Translations under genes and position numbers: made by a program
Notes under the pieces: model-generated
Seen by the model: only the letters and a program-made list of their open reading frames with translations
Database searches by the model: none
Told to the model about the DNA's origin: nothing
Part shown: piece after piece, positions 15,222 to 23,942 of the stretch
Layout of the letters: every line of letters starts with the position of its first letter
Position numbering within the stretch: position 1 is the stretch's first letter
From: Actinokineospora sp. NBRC 105648
GTDB taxonomy: Bacteria; Actinomycetota; Actinomycetes; Mycobacteriales; Pseudonocardiaceae
Length of the DNA stretch: 64,000 nucleotides
Direction: 5' to 3'
Assembly (NCBI RefSeq): GCF_030269645.1
Contig: NZ_BSTR01000016.1
Location: 1 to 64,000 of the forward strand

Positions 15222-18200
15222 ACCGTCTCTCCCGTGCTGATCAGGTCGTCGGCGGCGAGCTCGGGCAGCAGGGCGGCGAACATCGGCTCGACGCGGGCCA
15301 GGTACCGCAGGCCGGCGCGGAGCATCGCGCCGTCGATCCCCGGGTCGAACCCGTTGCGCCGCAGCCAGGGCTGCCACCCGGTGGCCTGCAACGGCGGGTC
15401 GGTGGCGGCGTTGCCCTCGATCTCCAGCAGGGCCGCGGTGGACAGGATCGCGTTGTCCGAGCCGAGCGCGCGCTCGCGGACGCGTTCCTGCCAGCGGGCC
15501 AGCGGCAGCGGCTCGGTGGGCAGGCCCGCCTCGGCGAGCAGGGCGAACATCTCGCGCAGCCCCAGCAGCTTCTCGCCGACCAGGTGGTAGACCCGACCGA
15601 CCGAGCCCTTGGACATCGCCAGGTCCACCACGGCCTTGGCGACCAGGTCGACCGGGGCCAGGTCGTGCGTGCGGTCGTCGACCGGGTGCGCGCCGACGGC
15701 GACCCCGGCGGCGAGCACGAAGTAGATCAGGTCCTTGGTGTTGCCCGCGCCGGTCTCCGACGAGGACATGATCAGGCCGGGCCGGAAGACGCGCACCCGC
15801 ATGCCGTCCTCGCCCGCCCGGTCGAGCAGCCGCTCGCCGACCCACTTGCTGACGCCGTAGCCGCCCAGGCGCGGATCGAGGGGTTGGTCGCGGGTCTCCA
15901 GGATCCGGTCGGCACCCGCGGCGGGCGCGGTCGCGGCGGCCGTCGAGACGTAGCTGAAGTCGCGGATCCCGTTGGCGCGCGCCCAGTTGAGCAGGTCCAC
16001 CATCGGCAGCACGTTGTCCTCGCGGACGGTGCGGTAGGGCTCGGTGAACACCACCCGGGAGGCGCAGTGCAGCACGTGGCCGACCTTCTCGACCAGCTCT
16101 CCACCGCGATAGGACTGTCCGATGTGGAGGATGTCGCGCAGGTCGCCGGGCACGACCGACACCCGCGTCGGGTCCGGCGCCGGTAGCAGGAACTTTGCCG
16201 CGGCGGCGTCGAGGCGGGCACGGCCCTCGGCCTCGTCGGCGGCGCGGACCAGGCAGTAGACCCGCATTGGCGTCCGGGACAGCAGTTCGTGCAGCAAGAA
16301 CGCACCGAGGTATCCGGTGGCGCCGGTCAGCAGGATGTCGCGACCGCGCGCGGTGACCTGGGCGACCGGGCCGAGCTTGATGGCCAGGTCGGCGTCGACC
16401 AGGCCGTCGTCGGCGTGGTCCATCTCGTCGGCGCGGGGGCCCGCGTCGGGGTCGGCGCGCAGGGTGCGGACCAGTTCGGCGATGCGGCGCGGGGTCGCCT
16501 GACCGCCGCCCGCGCGGTGGACGTTGACGAGCACGTCGAAGCGCTCCTGCAGCTCCAGCACGAGTTGCACGCCCAACAGCGAGGTTCCGCCGTCGTCGGC
16601 GAACGCGGTGTCCAAAGTGGTCCCCGGACGGTCGAACAGGTCCTTCCAGATCGCGAGCACCTGCTCCTCGACCGAGTCCGTGGCCTCGTCGGCGGGCTTG
16701 GCCCGCGGCGCGCCGAGATCGGCCATCGACACACCGTCGAGAGCCCAGTAGCGCTTGCGGCTGAACGGGTATGTCGGCAGCGACACCCGTCGTCCACGTC
16801 CGCCGGAGAGCGCCTCCCAGTCGACCGGGACGCCGTGCAGCCAGGCCGCGGTCAGCGCGGCGTCGAGCAACTCGGCCGGGTCACCGGTCGCGGGGACAGC
16901 ATGCCCGATACCGTCCACAGTGGAGCCGATGGTGATCGGGAACCAGTCCGGTCCGGTACGCGCGGAGGTGTCGAACTCCGCACCGGGCAGGGCGACCTTG
17001 AGCCCGGCCAGCAACGCCGCCGGGGCCGTGTCGTCGGCCACCACTACCGCGCGCCGCACACCGGCGCGCTGGGTCTTGGCGAAGGGCGGGCGCGGCAGCC
17101 GCAACGCGGCGGCGAGCCGGTCGGCCGGGGCGGTGATCACCCGCCGCTCGTCGAACCCGTGCCGCCCGACGCGCAGGGTGTGCGCGAGGTCGGCGACCGG
17201 GGCGTCACCGCGCTCGACGTCTTCGGCCAGGGCGGTCGACAGCGCGTCCAGCTCGACCCGCGTCTTGGCCGAGAGCACCAGCCGCACCTGCTCGCGGTGT
17301 GGCGCGGCGGCCCGGGTGGGCGCGGGCGGCGGGGCGAGCACGGCGGCGGCGTTGCCCCCGCCCATGCCGATGGAGTTGACCAGCACGTGCCGGTCCTCGT
17401 CCGCGCACAGCCGCCCGGTGGTGGTGATGTAGAACGGGCTCTCCGCCAGCAGGTCCGGGTCGCGCGGCCGCTCGTAGGTCGGGTGCGGCGGCAGCGACCC
17501 GGTGCGCGCGACGTGCACGGCCTTGAGGAAGCTCGCGATGCTCGACGCCGGGCCGGTGTGCCCGATGTTCGCCTTCACCGACCCCAGCGCGCAGTACCCG
17601 GTCGCGGCGGTGCCCGTGCGCAGGGCGGTGGTCAGCGCCGCCAGCTCCACGTGGTCGCCCAACGGGGTCGCGGTGCCGTGCGCCTCGGCGTAGCGCAGCA
17701 GGTCCGGCGGCACGTCGGCGACCCGCAGCGCGGCCGCCACGACGTCAGCCACCCCGGCGGGACTGGGCGCGGCGAACCCGGCCTTGAGTGAGCCGTCGTT
17801 GCCGACCGCGGTACCGCGCAGCACCGCCAGGATCGGATCACCGTCGGCGAGCGCGTCGGAGAGCCTGCGCAACGCGACCACGCCGACGCCGGAGCTGTAG
17901 GTGGTGCCGCTGGAACGGGCGTCGAACGAACGGCAGTAGCCGTCCTCGGACTGCCCGTCGTCGGGCTTGTAGAGGTAGCCGCGCACCGGTTCCAGCACGG
18001 TAGCGCCACCCGCCAGGGCGATGTCGCACTCCCCGGAGAGCAGGCTCAGGGTCGCGTAGTGCACGGCGTAGAGCGAGGACGAGCACGCCGTCTGCACGCT
18101 CACCGCCGGTCCGCGCAGGCCCAGCTTGTAGGCCACCCGGGAGGTCAGGAAGTCCGGCTCGCCGCCCAGGGTCAGGTCCAGGTCGTCGACCGCGTCGGCC

Positions 18201-18622
18201 AGCCCGACCCGGGCGATCGCCAGCGCCAGCATCGCCGCCGAGTAGGTGCCCGCCGCGCTCCCGGCGAAGACGCCGACCAGCGGGCCGTCCGGGGTGGGCG
18301 GGTGCCCGGCCGACTCCAGCGCCGCCCAGCAGGACTCCAGGAAGATCCGCTGCTGCGGGTCCATCTGCCGGGCCTCGCGGGCGGTGTAGCCGAAGAACTC
18401 CGCGGCGAAGCCGTCGACACCGGGCAGGGTGGTGCCCAGGCGCACGTACCCGGGCCTGCGCACCCGCTCCTCGGGCACGCCCGCGGCGAGCAGCTGCTCG
18501 TCGGAGAGCTCGCGCATCGACACCGCGCCCGCGTCGATGTTGGCCCAGAACTGGGCCGGGGTCCAGGCGTCCGGGAAGCGGCAGCCCGCGCCGACCACGG
18601 CGATGTCGGTCTCGGAGGACAT
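15218..18622 (-). CDS. PKS module KS - carrier - thioester reductase, without acyltransferase
   Basis: The 1134-residue protein has a KS at about 1-430 with Cys180 (VQTACSSS), His315 (AEAHGTATP) and His355 (KANIGHTG). It is followed by the usual KS-to-AT linker (LVLSAKTRVELDAL, LAHTLRVGRHGF) and then, without an AT catalytic core, by the usual post-AT linker (VDWEALSGG, LPTYPFSRKRYWAL). A carrier domain has Ser681 in FADDGGTSLLG. The C-terminus is a thioester reductase: LLTGATGYLG at 766-774 and Tyr923/Lys927 in GYGVSKW. One ketide extension followed by reductive release as aldehyde or alcohol is predicted. The extender should arrive from the FkbH-K pathway, by an unknown or bypassed acyl transfer. 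No ketoreductase or dehydratase is present. Confidence 0.93.
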   Translation of the reverse strand: MSSETDIAVVGAGCRFPDAWTPAQFWANIDAGAVSMRELSDEQLLAAGVPEERVRRPGYVRLGTTLPGVDGFAAEFFGYTAREARQMDPQQRIFLESCWAALESAGHPPTPDGPLVGVFAGSAAGTYSAAMLALAIARVGLADAVDDLDLTLGGEPDFLTSRVAYKLGLRGPAVSVQTACSSSLYAVHYATLSLLSGECDIALAGGATVLEPVRGYLYKPDDGQSEDGYCRSFDARSSGTTYSSGVGVVALRRLSDALADGDPILAVLRGTAVGNDGSLKAGFAAPSPAGVADVVAAALRVADVPPDLLRYAEAHGTATPLGDHVELAALTTALRTGTAATGYCALGSVKANIGHTGPASSIASFLKAVHVARTGSLPPHPTYERPRDPDLLAESPFYITTTGRLCADEDRHVLVNSIGMGGGNAAAVLAPPPAPTRAAAPHREQVRLVLSAKTRVELDALSTALAEDVERGDAPVADLAHTLRVGRHGFDERRVITAPADRLAAALRLPRPPFAKTQRAGVRRAVVVADDTAPAALLAGLKVALPGAEFDTSARTGPDWFPITIGSTVDGIGHAVPATGDPAELLDAALTAAWLHGVPVDWEALSGGRGRRVSLPTYPFSRKRYWALDGVSMADLGAPRAKPADEATDSVEEQVLAIWKDLFDRPGTTLDTAFADDGGTSLLGVQLVLELQERFDVLVNVHRAGGGQATPRRIAELVRTLRADPDAGPRADEMDHADDGLVDADLAIKLGPVAQVTARGRDILLTGATGYLGAFLLHELLSRTPMRVYCLVRAADEAEGRARLDAAAAKFLLPAPDPTRVSVVPGDLRDILHIGQSYRGGELVEKVGHVLHCASRVVFTEPYRTVREDNVLPMVDLLNWARANGIRDFSYVSTAAATAPAAGADRILETRDQPLDPRLGGYGVSKWVGERLLDRAGEDGMRVRVFRPGLIMSSSETGAGNTKDLIYFVLAAGVAVGAHPVDDRTHDLAPVDLVAKAVVDLAMSKGSVGRVYHLVGEKLLGLREMFALLAEAGLPTEPLPLARWQERVRERALGSDNAILSTAALLEIEGNAATDPPLQATGWQPWLRRNGFDPGIDGAMLRAGLRYLARVEPMFAALLPELAADDLISTGETV

Positions 18623-18628
18623 CGGCGG

Positions 18629-18955
18629 CTACTCCGCGCCCGCGACGGCGGACGCGCGCCGGGACCGGCCCAGCAGCCTGCCCCGCTCGGTGGCGCCGGT
18701 CTCGGCGGGCTCGGGGGTCGCGCCGCCGCCGAGCAGGGCGGCCTGGGCGCGGACCGTGGCGTGGGCGAACAGGTCCGACATCTTCACGACCTGGCCGGTG
18801 GCCTCGTGCAGCTGCTCCCACAGCATCACCAGCAGCAGCGAGTTGCCGCCCGCCTCCAGGAAGTTGGTGTCCAGCGGCACGGCCTCCGCGCTGTCCTCGT
18901 CGAGCACGTCGGCCCACGCCGCGCGCACCGCCAGCAGCAGCTCGTCCTCTGACAT
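18629..18955 (-). CDS. free-standing carrier (T) domain
   Basis: The 108-residue protein has a peptidyl carrier core with Ser39 in FLEAGGNSLLLVMLW, followed by a charged tail of about 35 residues rich in Arg, Ala and Glu. It sits between the C-T-C protein and the KS module, 3 bases after the former and 6 before the latter. By position it would accept the chain from the second condensation domain and present it to the KS, after being loaded by the free adenylation enzyme at 9104-10639. The charged tail may be a docking segment; that is inference. Confidence 0.88.
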   Translation of the reverse strand: MSEDELLLAVRAAWADVLDEDSAEAVPLDTNFLEAGGNSLLLVMLWEQLHEATGQVVKMSDLFAHATVRAQAALLGGGATPEPAETGATERGRLLGRSRRASAVAGAE

Positions 18956-18958
18956 CTC

Positions 18959-21796
18959 CTAGCCCACCGTTTCTTTTGTGCTCAAGGGATTCAGGTCGCT
19001 CAAGGGTTTGTTGTCGAGGTCGGGGCCGAGCCCGGCGGCGGTGGCGACCAAGGCGCGCAGCAGGGACTCGGCGGTGTCGCGGTCGAACAGGCCGACCGCG
19101 TAGGCGAGGTCGAGCACCAGCCGGTCACCGCGCTCGGCGGCCGTCAGCTCTAGCTCGTACTTGACGTGCAAGGGATCCAGCGGCAGGAGCGTCCCGGCCG
19201 GCGGTGGCGCGGAGTCGTCGACCGCGAGGTAGACCGGGGTCAACGGCGGTCGGCTCAAGCCGCGATCGGGGTGCAGAGCGGCAACCACGGCGTCATAAGA
19301 GGCATCTGCGTGCCGGTAGCTGATTGCGCCACTCTCGCGCACCCTGGCTAAGAGCTCCCGCCAGGTCGGTTCACCGCGCAGGTCGACTCTTACGACGAGT
19401 GTGTTGACCTGCATCGCGACCACGGGCGTGTCATCTTCGCGGGCACTCCAAGGGAAGGCGAAGAGGAAGTCCCGATGGTCCCCGCGTCGGGCGAGGGTGA
19501 CGGCCAAGAGGGCAGCGGTCAGCAGGAACATGCCGCACGCGAACTCTTCGGCGGCCGCGCGCAGGGGCGCCAGCGAGACACTCGCGCTGACCCGGTCCGC
19601 AAGGGTCTCCTGGACCTCGGGACGGGGGCGGTCATGCGGGAGATCGACATCCACCGGCGCGCCCCTAAGCCACTCGATGAGTTCGGCGGCGTCGGTGGAC
19701 TCGTCGCGGACGGCGCTCGGGTGCACGACCTCCGGCACATCGCCGCCGAGGATGTGGCGCAGGAGCAGGCCGCGGGACCAGCCGTCAGCGACGATGTGGT
19801 GCGCGACCAGGACCAGCAGCACCCGGCCCGGCGCGGTGATGATCTCGGCGCGCGCGGGCGGACCCGCGGCGAGGTCGACCGGTGTCCAGCACAGCGCGGC
19901 GACGTGGTCACGAAGCAGCTCAGGCAACCAGTCGCGGGCGTCGGTGAGCGTGCTCGCGGCCGGGTCGCCGTCGGTGCGGTAGGTGACCGCGCGCTGCTTG
20001 CGGTCGAGCCGGAACCGGGACCGCAGCGCCGGGTGGTGGGCCAGCACCCGGTCGACGGTGGCCTTCAGCGCGGTGGTGTCGGTGTCGGCGGGCAGTTCGA
20101 GGACCGTGGGCAGCAGGTAGGCCGAGCGCAGGGTCGGGATCCGGTCGAGGAACCAGAACCGTTGCTGCGCCGACGAAGCACGCCACTCGGACGCTTCAGT
20201 GTCCACTGTGGATTTTGGGCGGCGGGGCGCGGCGGCCAGAAGCGCGGCGAGGCCCGGTACCGTCGGGTCGGCGAGGAAGTCGCGCGGGGACACCGCGACG
20301 CCGTGTCGCCTGCCCGCGGCGGCCAGCATGGTCACCGCGAGCAGCGAGTGCCCGCCGAGGGCGAAGAAGTTCGATTGCGGGGTCACCGCGCGGCCTAGCC
20401 CGGCCAGCGCCTCGGTGAACAGCGCCACCGCGTCCGGCACCCGCTCCGCCGCCACCGGCCGGTCGACGGGCGCCCGCCGCACCGGCGCCGCCCGGCCGGG
20501 CAGCGCGGTCAGCTCGAGGCTGTCCAGCGGCCGGTCCGGATCAGCCACGACGGCGGCCAGCACCACCAGGTAGTCCACGATCACGCCCGCGCACACCGAC
20601 TCCGGGTAGCGGTCGGTGTCGTACTCGACCGTGCCGATCACACCGTCGGGGGTCTCCTCGACCATGAGCAGCAGGTCGAACTTGGCCGTGCCGGTGTCGA
20701 GCACCCGCGGCGGCTCCCAGCGCTCCGCCACCCGGGCGGGCCAGTTCTGCAGCGCGAAGCAGACCTCGACCAGCCTGCCGTGCCCCTCCGGGCGAATCGC
20801 CGCCACCGCCGAGGTGAGCCGGTCGAACGGGATTCCTTGATAGGTGAGCGATCGGTAGCCCTCAGCGCGCGCGGCCGCACACAACTGCCGGAACCCCTGG
20901 GACAGGTCCACCTGACAGCGCAGCGGCACCGTGTTGACGAAGAACCCGACGAGGTCCTCCACCTCCGGCCGCGCCCGGTTCGCCGTCACCGCGCCCAGCA
21001 CGAACCCCGAGCGGCCCGACCACCGGGCCACTACCGCTTGCAACGCCGCGCTGAGCACCACGAACGGTGTCGCCCGCAGCTCCCGCGCCAGCCCCAGCAC
21101 CCCAGCCCACAGCGGCGCCGGTATTGGGAACGCCTGCTGCCTGCCCGGCCGGGATCCCTCAGGGGCGGTCTCCCCCGCGCGGCCACCGGCGAGCAGCAGC
21201 CCACCGGGCTCGTCCGCCAACACGGCCGCACGTGCCGCGCACGCCCGCGCATCGAAGTCCGCGCGATCCTGAGCCGCGAAGTCCTTGTACTGCAAGGGAA
21301 GTTCAGGAAGTTCGGGCGAGCGGCCGACAACGGCGGCGGCGTAGGCCTCGGCCAGGTCGGCCTGCAACACCGCCAGCGACCAGCCGTCGATCGCGATGTG
21401 GTGCACGGTGATCAGCACCAGGTCGCCCCCGGCGACGCCGACCCACGCCGTGGCGCGCAGCACCGGCCCGGCGGCCAGGTCGAACGGCATCCGCGACCGC
21501 GCCGCGATCCCGGCGTCCACATCGGACAGATCGGTGACCACCTCGACCGGCACCGGCGCGGGCTCGCGCACCCGCTGCACCGGCTGGTCGCCGTCGAGGT
21601 GGTAGGTCGTGCGCAGCACCTCGTGCCGGGCCAGCACCGCCGTCAGCGCCACGCCGAGCGCCACCGGGTCGACCCGGCCGCGCCAGCGCACCAGCAGCGG
21701 CACCGCGTACACCGCCGAACCCGGCGCGGCCTGGTCGACCAGCCACAGCCGCTCCTGGGCGAACGACACCGGCGCCCCCGCGCGCACCCGGCTCAC
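18959..21796 (-). CDS. NRPS protein, C - T - C
   Basis: The 945-residue protein has two condensation domains flanking one carrier domain. C1 has its HHxxxDG motif as HHIAIDG at 132-138. The carrier Ser is Ser484 in FFALGGHSLLAV. C2 has HHIVADG at 666-672. There is no adenylation domain, so the carrier must be loaded in trans, most simply by the 9104-10639 enzyme. C1 would join the upstream Val-T to this carrier, and C2 would pass the dipeptide to the free T at 18629. The GTG start overlaps the A-T stop (GTGA). C1 carries an intact motif, so I expect it to be active. Confidence 0.93.
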   Translation of the reverse strand: MSRVRAGAPVSFAQERLWLVDQAAPGSAVYAVPLLVRWRGRVDPVALGVALTAVLARHEVLRTTYHLDGDQPVQRVREPAPVPVEVVTDLSDVDAGIAARSRMPFDLAAGPVLRATAWVGVAGGDLVLITVHHIAIDGWSLAVLQADLAEAYAAAVVGRSPELPELPLQYKDFAAQDRADFDARACAARAAVLADEPGGLLLAGGRAGETAPEGSRPGRQQAFPIPAPLWAGVLGLARELRATPFVVLSAALQAVVARWSGRSGFVLGAVTANRARPEVEDLVGFFVNTVPLRCQVDLSQGFRQLCAAARAEGYRSLTYQGIPFDRLTSAVAAIRPEGHGRLVEVCFALQNWPARVAERWEPPRVLDTGTAKFDLLLMVEETPDGVIGTVEYDTDRYPESVCAGVIVDYLVVLAAVVADPDRPLDSLELTALPGRAAPVRRAPVDRPVAAERVPDAVALFTEALAGLGRAVTPQSNFFALGGHSLLAVTMLAAAGRRHGVAVSPRDFLADPTVPGLAALLAAAPRRPKSTVDTEASEWRASSAQQRFWFLDRIPTLRSAYLLPTVLELPADTDTTALKATVDRVLAHHPALRSRFRLDRKQRAVTYRTDGDPAASTLTDARDWLPELLRDHVAALCWTPVDLAAGPPARAEIITAPGRVLLVLVAHHIVADGWSRGLLLRHILGGDVPEVVHPSAVRDESTDAAELIEWLRGAPVDVDLPHDRPRPEVQETLADRVSASVSLAPLRAAAEEFACGMFLLTAALLAVTLARRGDHRDFLFAFPWSAREDDTPVVAMQVNTLVVRVDLRGEPTWRELLARVRESGAISYRHADASYDAVVAALHPDRGLSRPPLTPVYLAVDDSAPPPAGTLLPLDPLHVKYELELTAAERGDRLVLDLAYAVGLFDRDTAESLLRALVATAAGLGPDLDNKPLSDLNPLSTKETVG

Positions 21797-23556
21797 AGCG
21801 CGGTCACCCCGGCGGGCAGCGCCCGGGCGAACGCGCCGAGCGAGTCGGCGAGCAGCACGTCGGCGGGCTCGACCGGCACCCCCCGCTGCCGCAGCCGGGT
21901 GGCCACCTGGACCGCGCTGATCGAGTTGCCGCCCAGGTCGAGGAACCCGTCACCGGCGGCCACCCGCGGCACGCCCAGCACCTCGCGCCAGATCTCGCGC
22001 GACACCTCGCCATCGGGTCCGAGGTCCTCGTCCGCGCTCGTCGCCGGGGCGTCCAGCAGCGCCAACAGCCCCGCCCGGTCGAGCTTGCCGGTCGACCCGT
22101 AGGCCAGTTCGCCGAGCACCACCCACCGGGCGGGCACCATGTACCCGGGCAGCCGCTGCCGCAGGTTCGCCACCAGCGCCTCGGTGAACCCCTCCTCGGC
22201 CACGCCCGCCGGCAGCACGAACCCGGCCAGCAGCGCCTCCGCGCCCTCGCCGACCCGCTCGACCACCGCGGTGTCGCACATCCCGGTGGCCATGACCGCC
22301 TGCTCGACCTCGTCTAGCTCGATCCGGAACCCGCGCAGCTTCACCTGCCGGTCGCGCCTGCCCAGCACCTCCAGCGCCCCCGACGGCAACAGCCGGGCCA
22401 GGTCGCCGGTGCGGTAGAGCCGCGCACCCGTCGCCGGGTCCCGCACGAAGCGCCGTTCGGTCAGCTCGGGGAGCCCCAGGTACCCCAGCGCCACCCCCGG
22501 CCCACCCACGCACAGCTCCCCCGACTCCCCCGGCGCGACCGGCGCCAGGTCCTCGTCGAGAACATGCAACGCGGTGTCCTGCAACGGGAAGCCCACCGGC
22601 ACTCGTTCCACCGCGGCCAGCGACTCCAGAGTGCAGTCGAACGCGGCGGCGAAGGTCGTCGTCTCGGTCGGGCCGTAGCCGTTGACCAGCCGTCGGGGCG
22701 GCGCGCCGGACTCCAGCACGCGCCGCGCGGCGCCGAGGTCGAGCTGCTCACCGCCGACGACCAGGTTCGACACACCGTCGAAGGCGTCCGGGCGCTCGCG
22801 GGCCACGGTGTGGAACAGCGAGGTGGTCAGGAACATCGTGTGCACCCCCTCGCGGCGCACCACGGCGGCCCAGTCGTCGATGGTCAGCTCCAGCACCGAG
22901 GGCAGCACCACCACCTCGCCGCCCGCGACCAGCGCGCCCCAGATCTCGAACGTCGTCGCGTCGAACGCCGGGTTCGCCCCGTTCGCGCAGCGGTCGCCGG
23001 GCCCGACCACGCAGTAGTGCGCCCTGGTCACCAGCCGCACGACCGCGCGGTGCGGCACGACGACGCCCTTCGGGGTGCCGGTCGAGCCGGAGGTGTACAT
23101 GACGTAGCAGGGCCGGTCGCCGCCGGTCTCCGCGCAGGTCAGGTCCGAGGTCACCGGCACCGACGGCAATGGCGCGCACGCCACGCCCACGGGCAGCCGG
23201 ACCGCCGACGGGCCGTTCTCCGGGGTGAGCACCAGCCGGGCGCCGGAGTCCGCCAGCACGGTGGCCACCCGACCGGCTGGGGCGTGCGTGTCCAGCGGCA
23301 GGTACGCCGCCCCGGACCGCAGCACACCGAGCAGGGCCACGACCAGGTCCACCGAGCGGCCGATCCCGACCGCCACCACGTCACCGGCGCCGATCCCCCG
23401 CTCGGCCAGCAGCGCGGCCACCCACCCGGCGCGCTCCCACAGCCCGGCGTAGTCGAGCACCGCGCCGGTCGACGGGTCGCTCACCGCCGCCGCCGTCGGC
23501 CGCCCGGTCACCCACCGGTGGACCAACCCGTGCACCCCAGGGCCGACCAGCGCCAC
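21793..23556 (-). CDS. NRPS initiation module A - T, predicted valine
   Basis: The 587-residue protein is an adenylation domain (VMYTSGSTGTPKGVVV, YRTGDLARLL, GSTGKLDR) plus a carrier domain with Ser in FLDLGGNSISAVQV. The specificity pocket read from FDATTFEIW, NLVVGGEQ and VNGYGPTETTTF gives D-A-F-x-V-G-G-T-F, very close to the published valine code DAFWIGGTFK; isoleucine is the alternative. No condensation domain precedes it, so it should start the chain. I chose the GTG at 23556 because a GGGGGTGGGG run lies just upstream; longer frames to 23853 have no domain content. It is the first gene of the operon, behind a 386-bp divergent promoter region. Confidence 0.9.
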   Translation of the reverse strand: MALVGPGVHGLVHRWVTGRPTAAAVSDPSTGAVLDYAGLWERAGWVAALLAERGIGAGDVVAVGIGRSVDLVVALLGVLRSGAAYLPLDTHAPAGRVATVLADSGARLVLTPENGPSAVRLPVGVACAPLPSVPVTSDLTCAETGGDRPCYVMYTSGSTGTPKGVVVPHRAVVRLVTRAHYCVVGPGDRCANGANPAFDATTFEIWGALVAGGEVVVLPSVLELTIDDWAAVVRREGVHTMFLTTSLFHTVARERPDAFDGVSNLVVGGEQLDLGAARRVLESGAPPRRLVNGYGPTETTTFAAAFDCTLESLAAVERVPVGFPLQDTALHVLDEDLAPVAPGESGELCVGGPGVALGYLGLPELTERRFVRDPATGARLYRTGDLARLLPSGALEVLGRRDRQVKLRGFRIELDEVEQAVMATGMCDTAVVERVGEGAEALLAGFVLPAGVAEEGFTEALVANLRQRLPGYMVPARWVVLGELAYGSTGKLDRAGLLALLDAPATSADEDLGPDGEVSREIWREVLGVPRVAAGDGFLDLGGNSISAVQVATRLRQRGVPVEPADVLLADSLGAFARALPAGVTAL

Positions 23557-23942
23557 AACCCCACCCCCAACGAAGAAAACAGCACACACGGAAATACCTG
23601 AAAAGGAATACCGACCGCGGAAATCGCGAAAGACACCCGACGAAAAAGACCAACGCCCCCAAGCGGACCGGTCCGCATTGACCTGACCTGTCCACAAGCT
23701 AGACGAGGCGTGGACGGCCACACCATGCGCCGATCGGGTGACCGGCATTCGAGGGATGATCACCCCCGGCAGTTGTCCGCATTCCAACCGCCGGCCGATC
23801 TTGCGCCACCACCAGCGGCTCGCTATCGTGCGTCCGGTCCACCGGGGAATCAACAGTGGACAGAATCAACAGTGGCCAGTGGCACAATCGTCGAACGCAA
23901 TGCACCGGTTCGACCCGGCTGGGAAAGTGGGAAAAGCAGCAC
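23557..23942. promoter_or_regulatory. divergent control region between the operon and the GNAT gene
   Basis: This 386-bp gene-free stretch must hold the promoters for the 16-gene operon (leftward) and the acetyltransferase (rightward). It is less GC-rich near 23570-23640 than the neighbouring genes, with an ACGGAAATACCTGAAAAGG patch at about 23588-23606. It contains a direct repeat at 23847-23875. I could not assign clear -35/-10 hexamers. No pathway-specific regulator gene is adjacent. Confidence 0.5.
23847..23875. repeat. two 13-bp direct repeats, candidate operator
   Basis: GAATCAACAGTGG occurs at 23847-23859 and again at 23863-23875, separated by ACA, so the copies are 16 bases apart. 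Tandem direct repeats of this size in a divergent promoter region are a usual layout for activator binding. The repeat is about 70 bases before the acetyltransferase start and about 290 bases before the operon start. A binding protein cannot be named. Confidence 0.55.
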
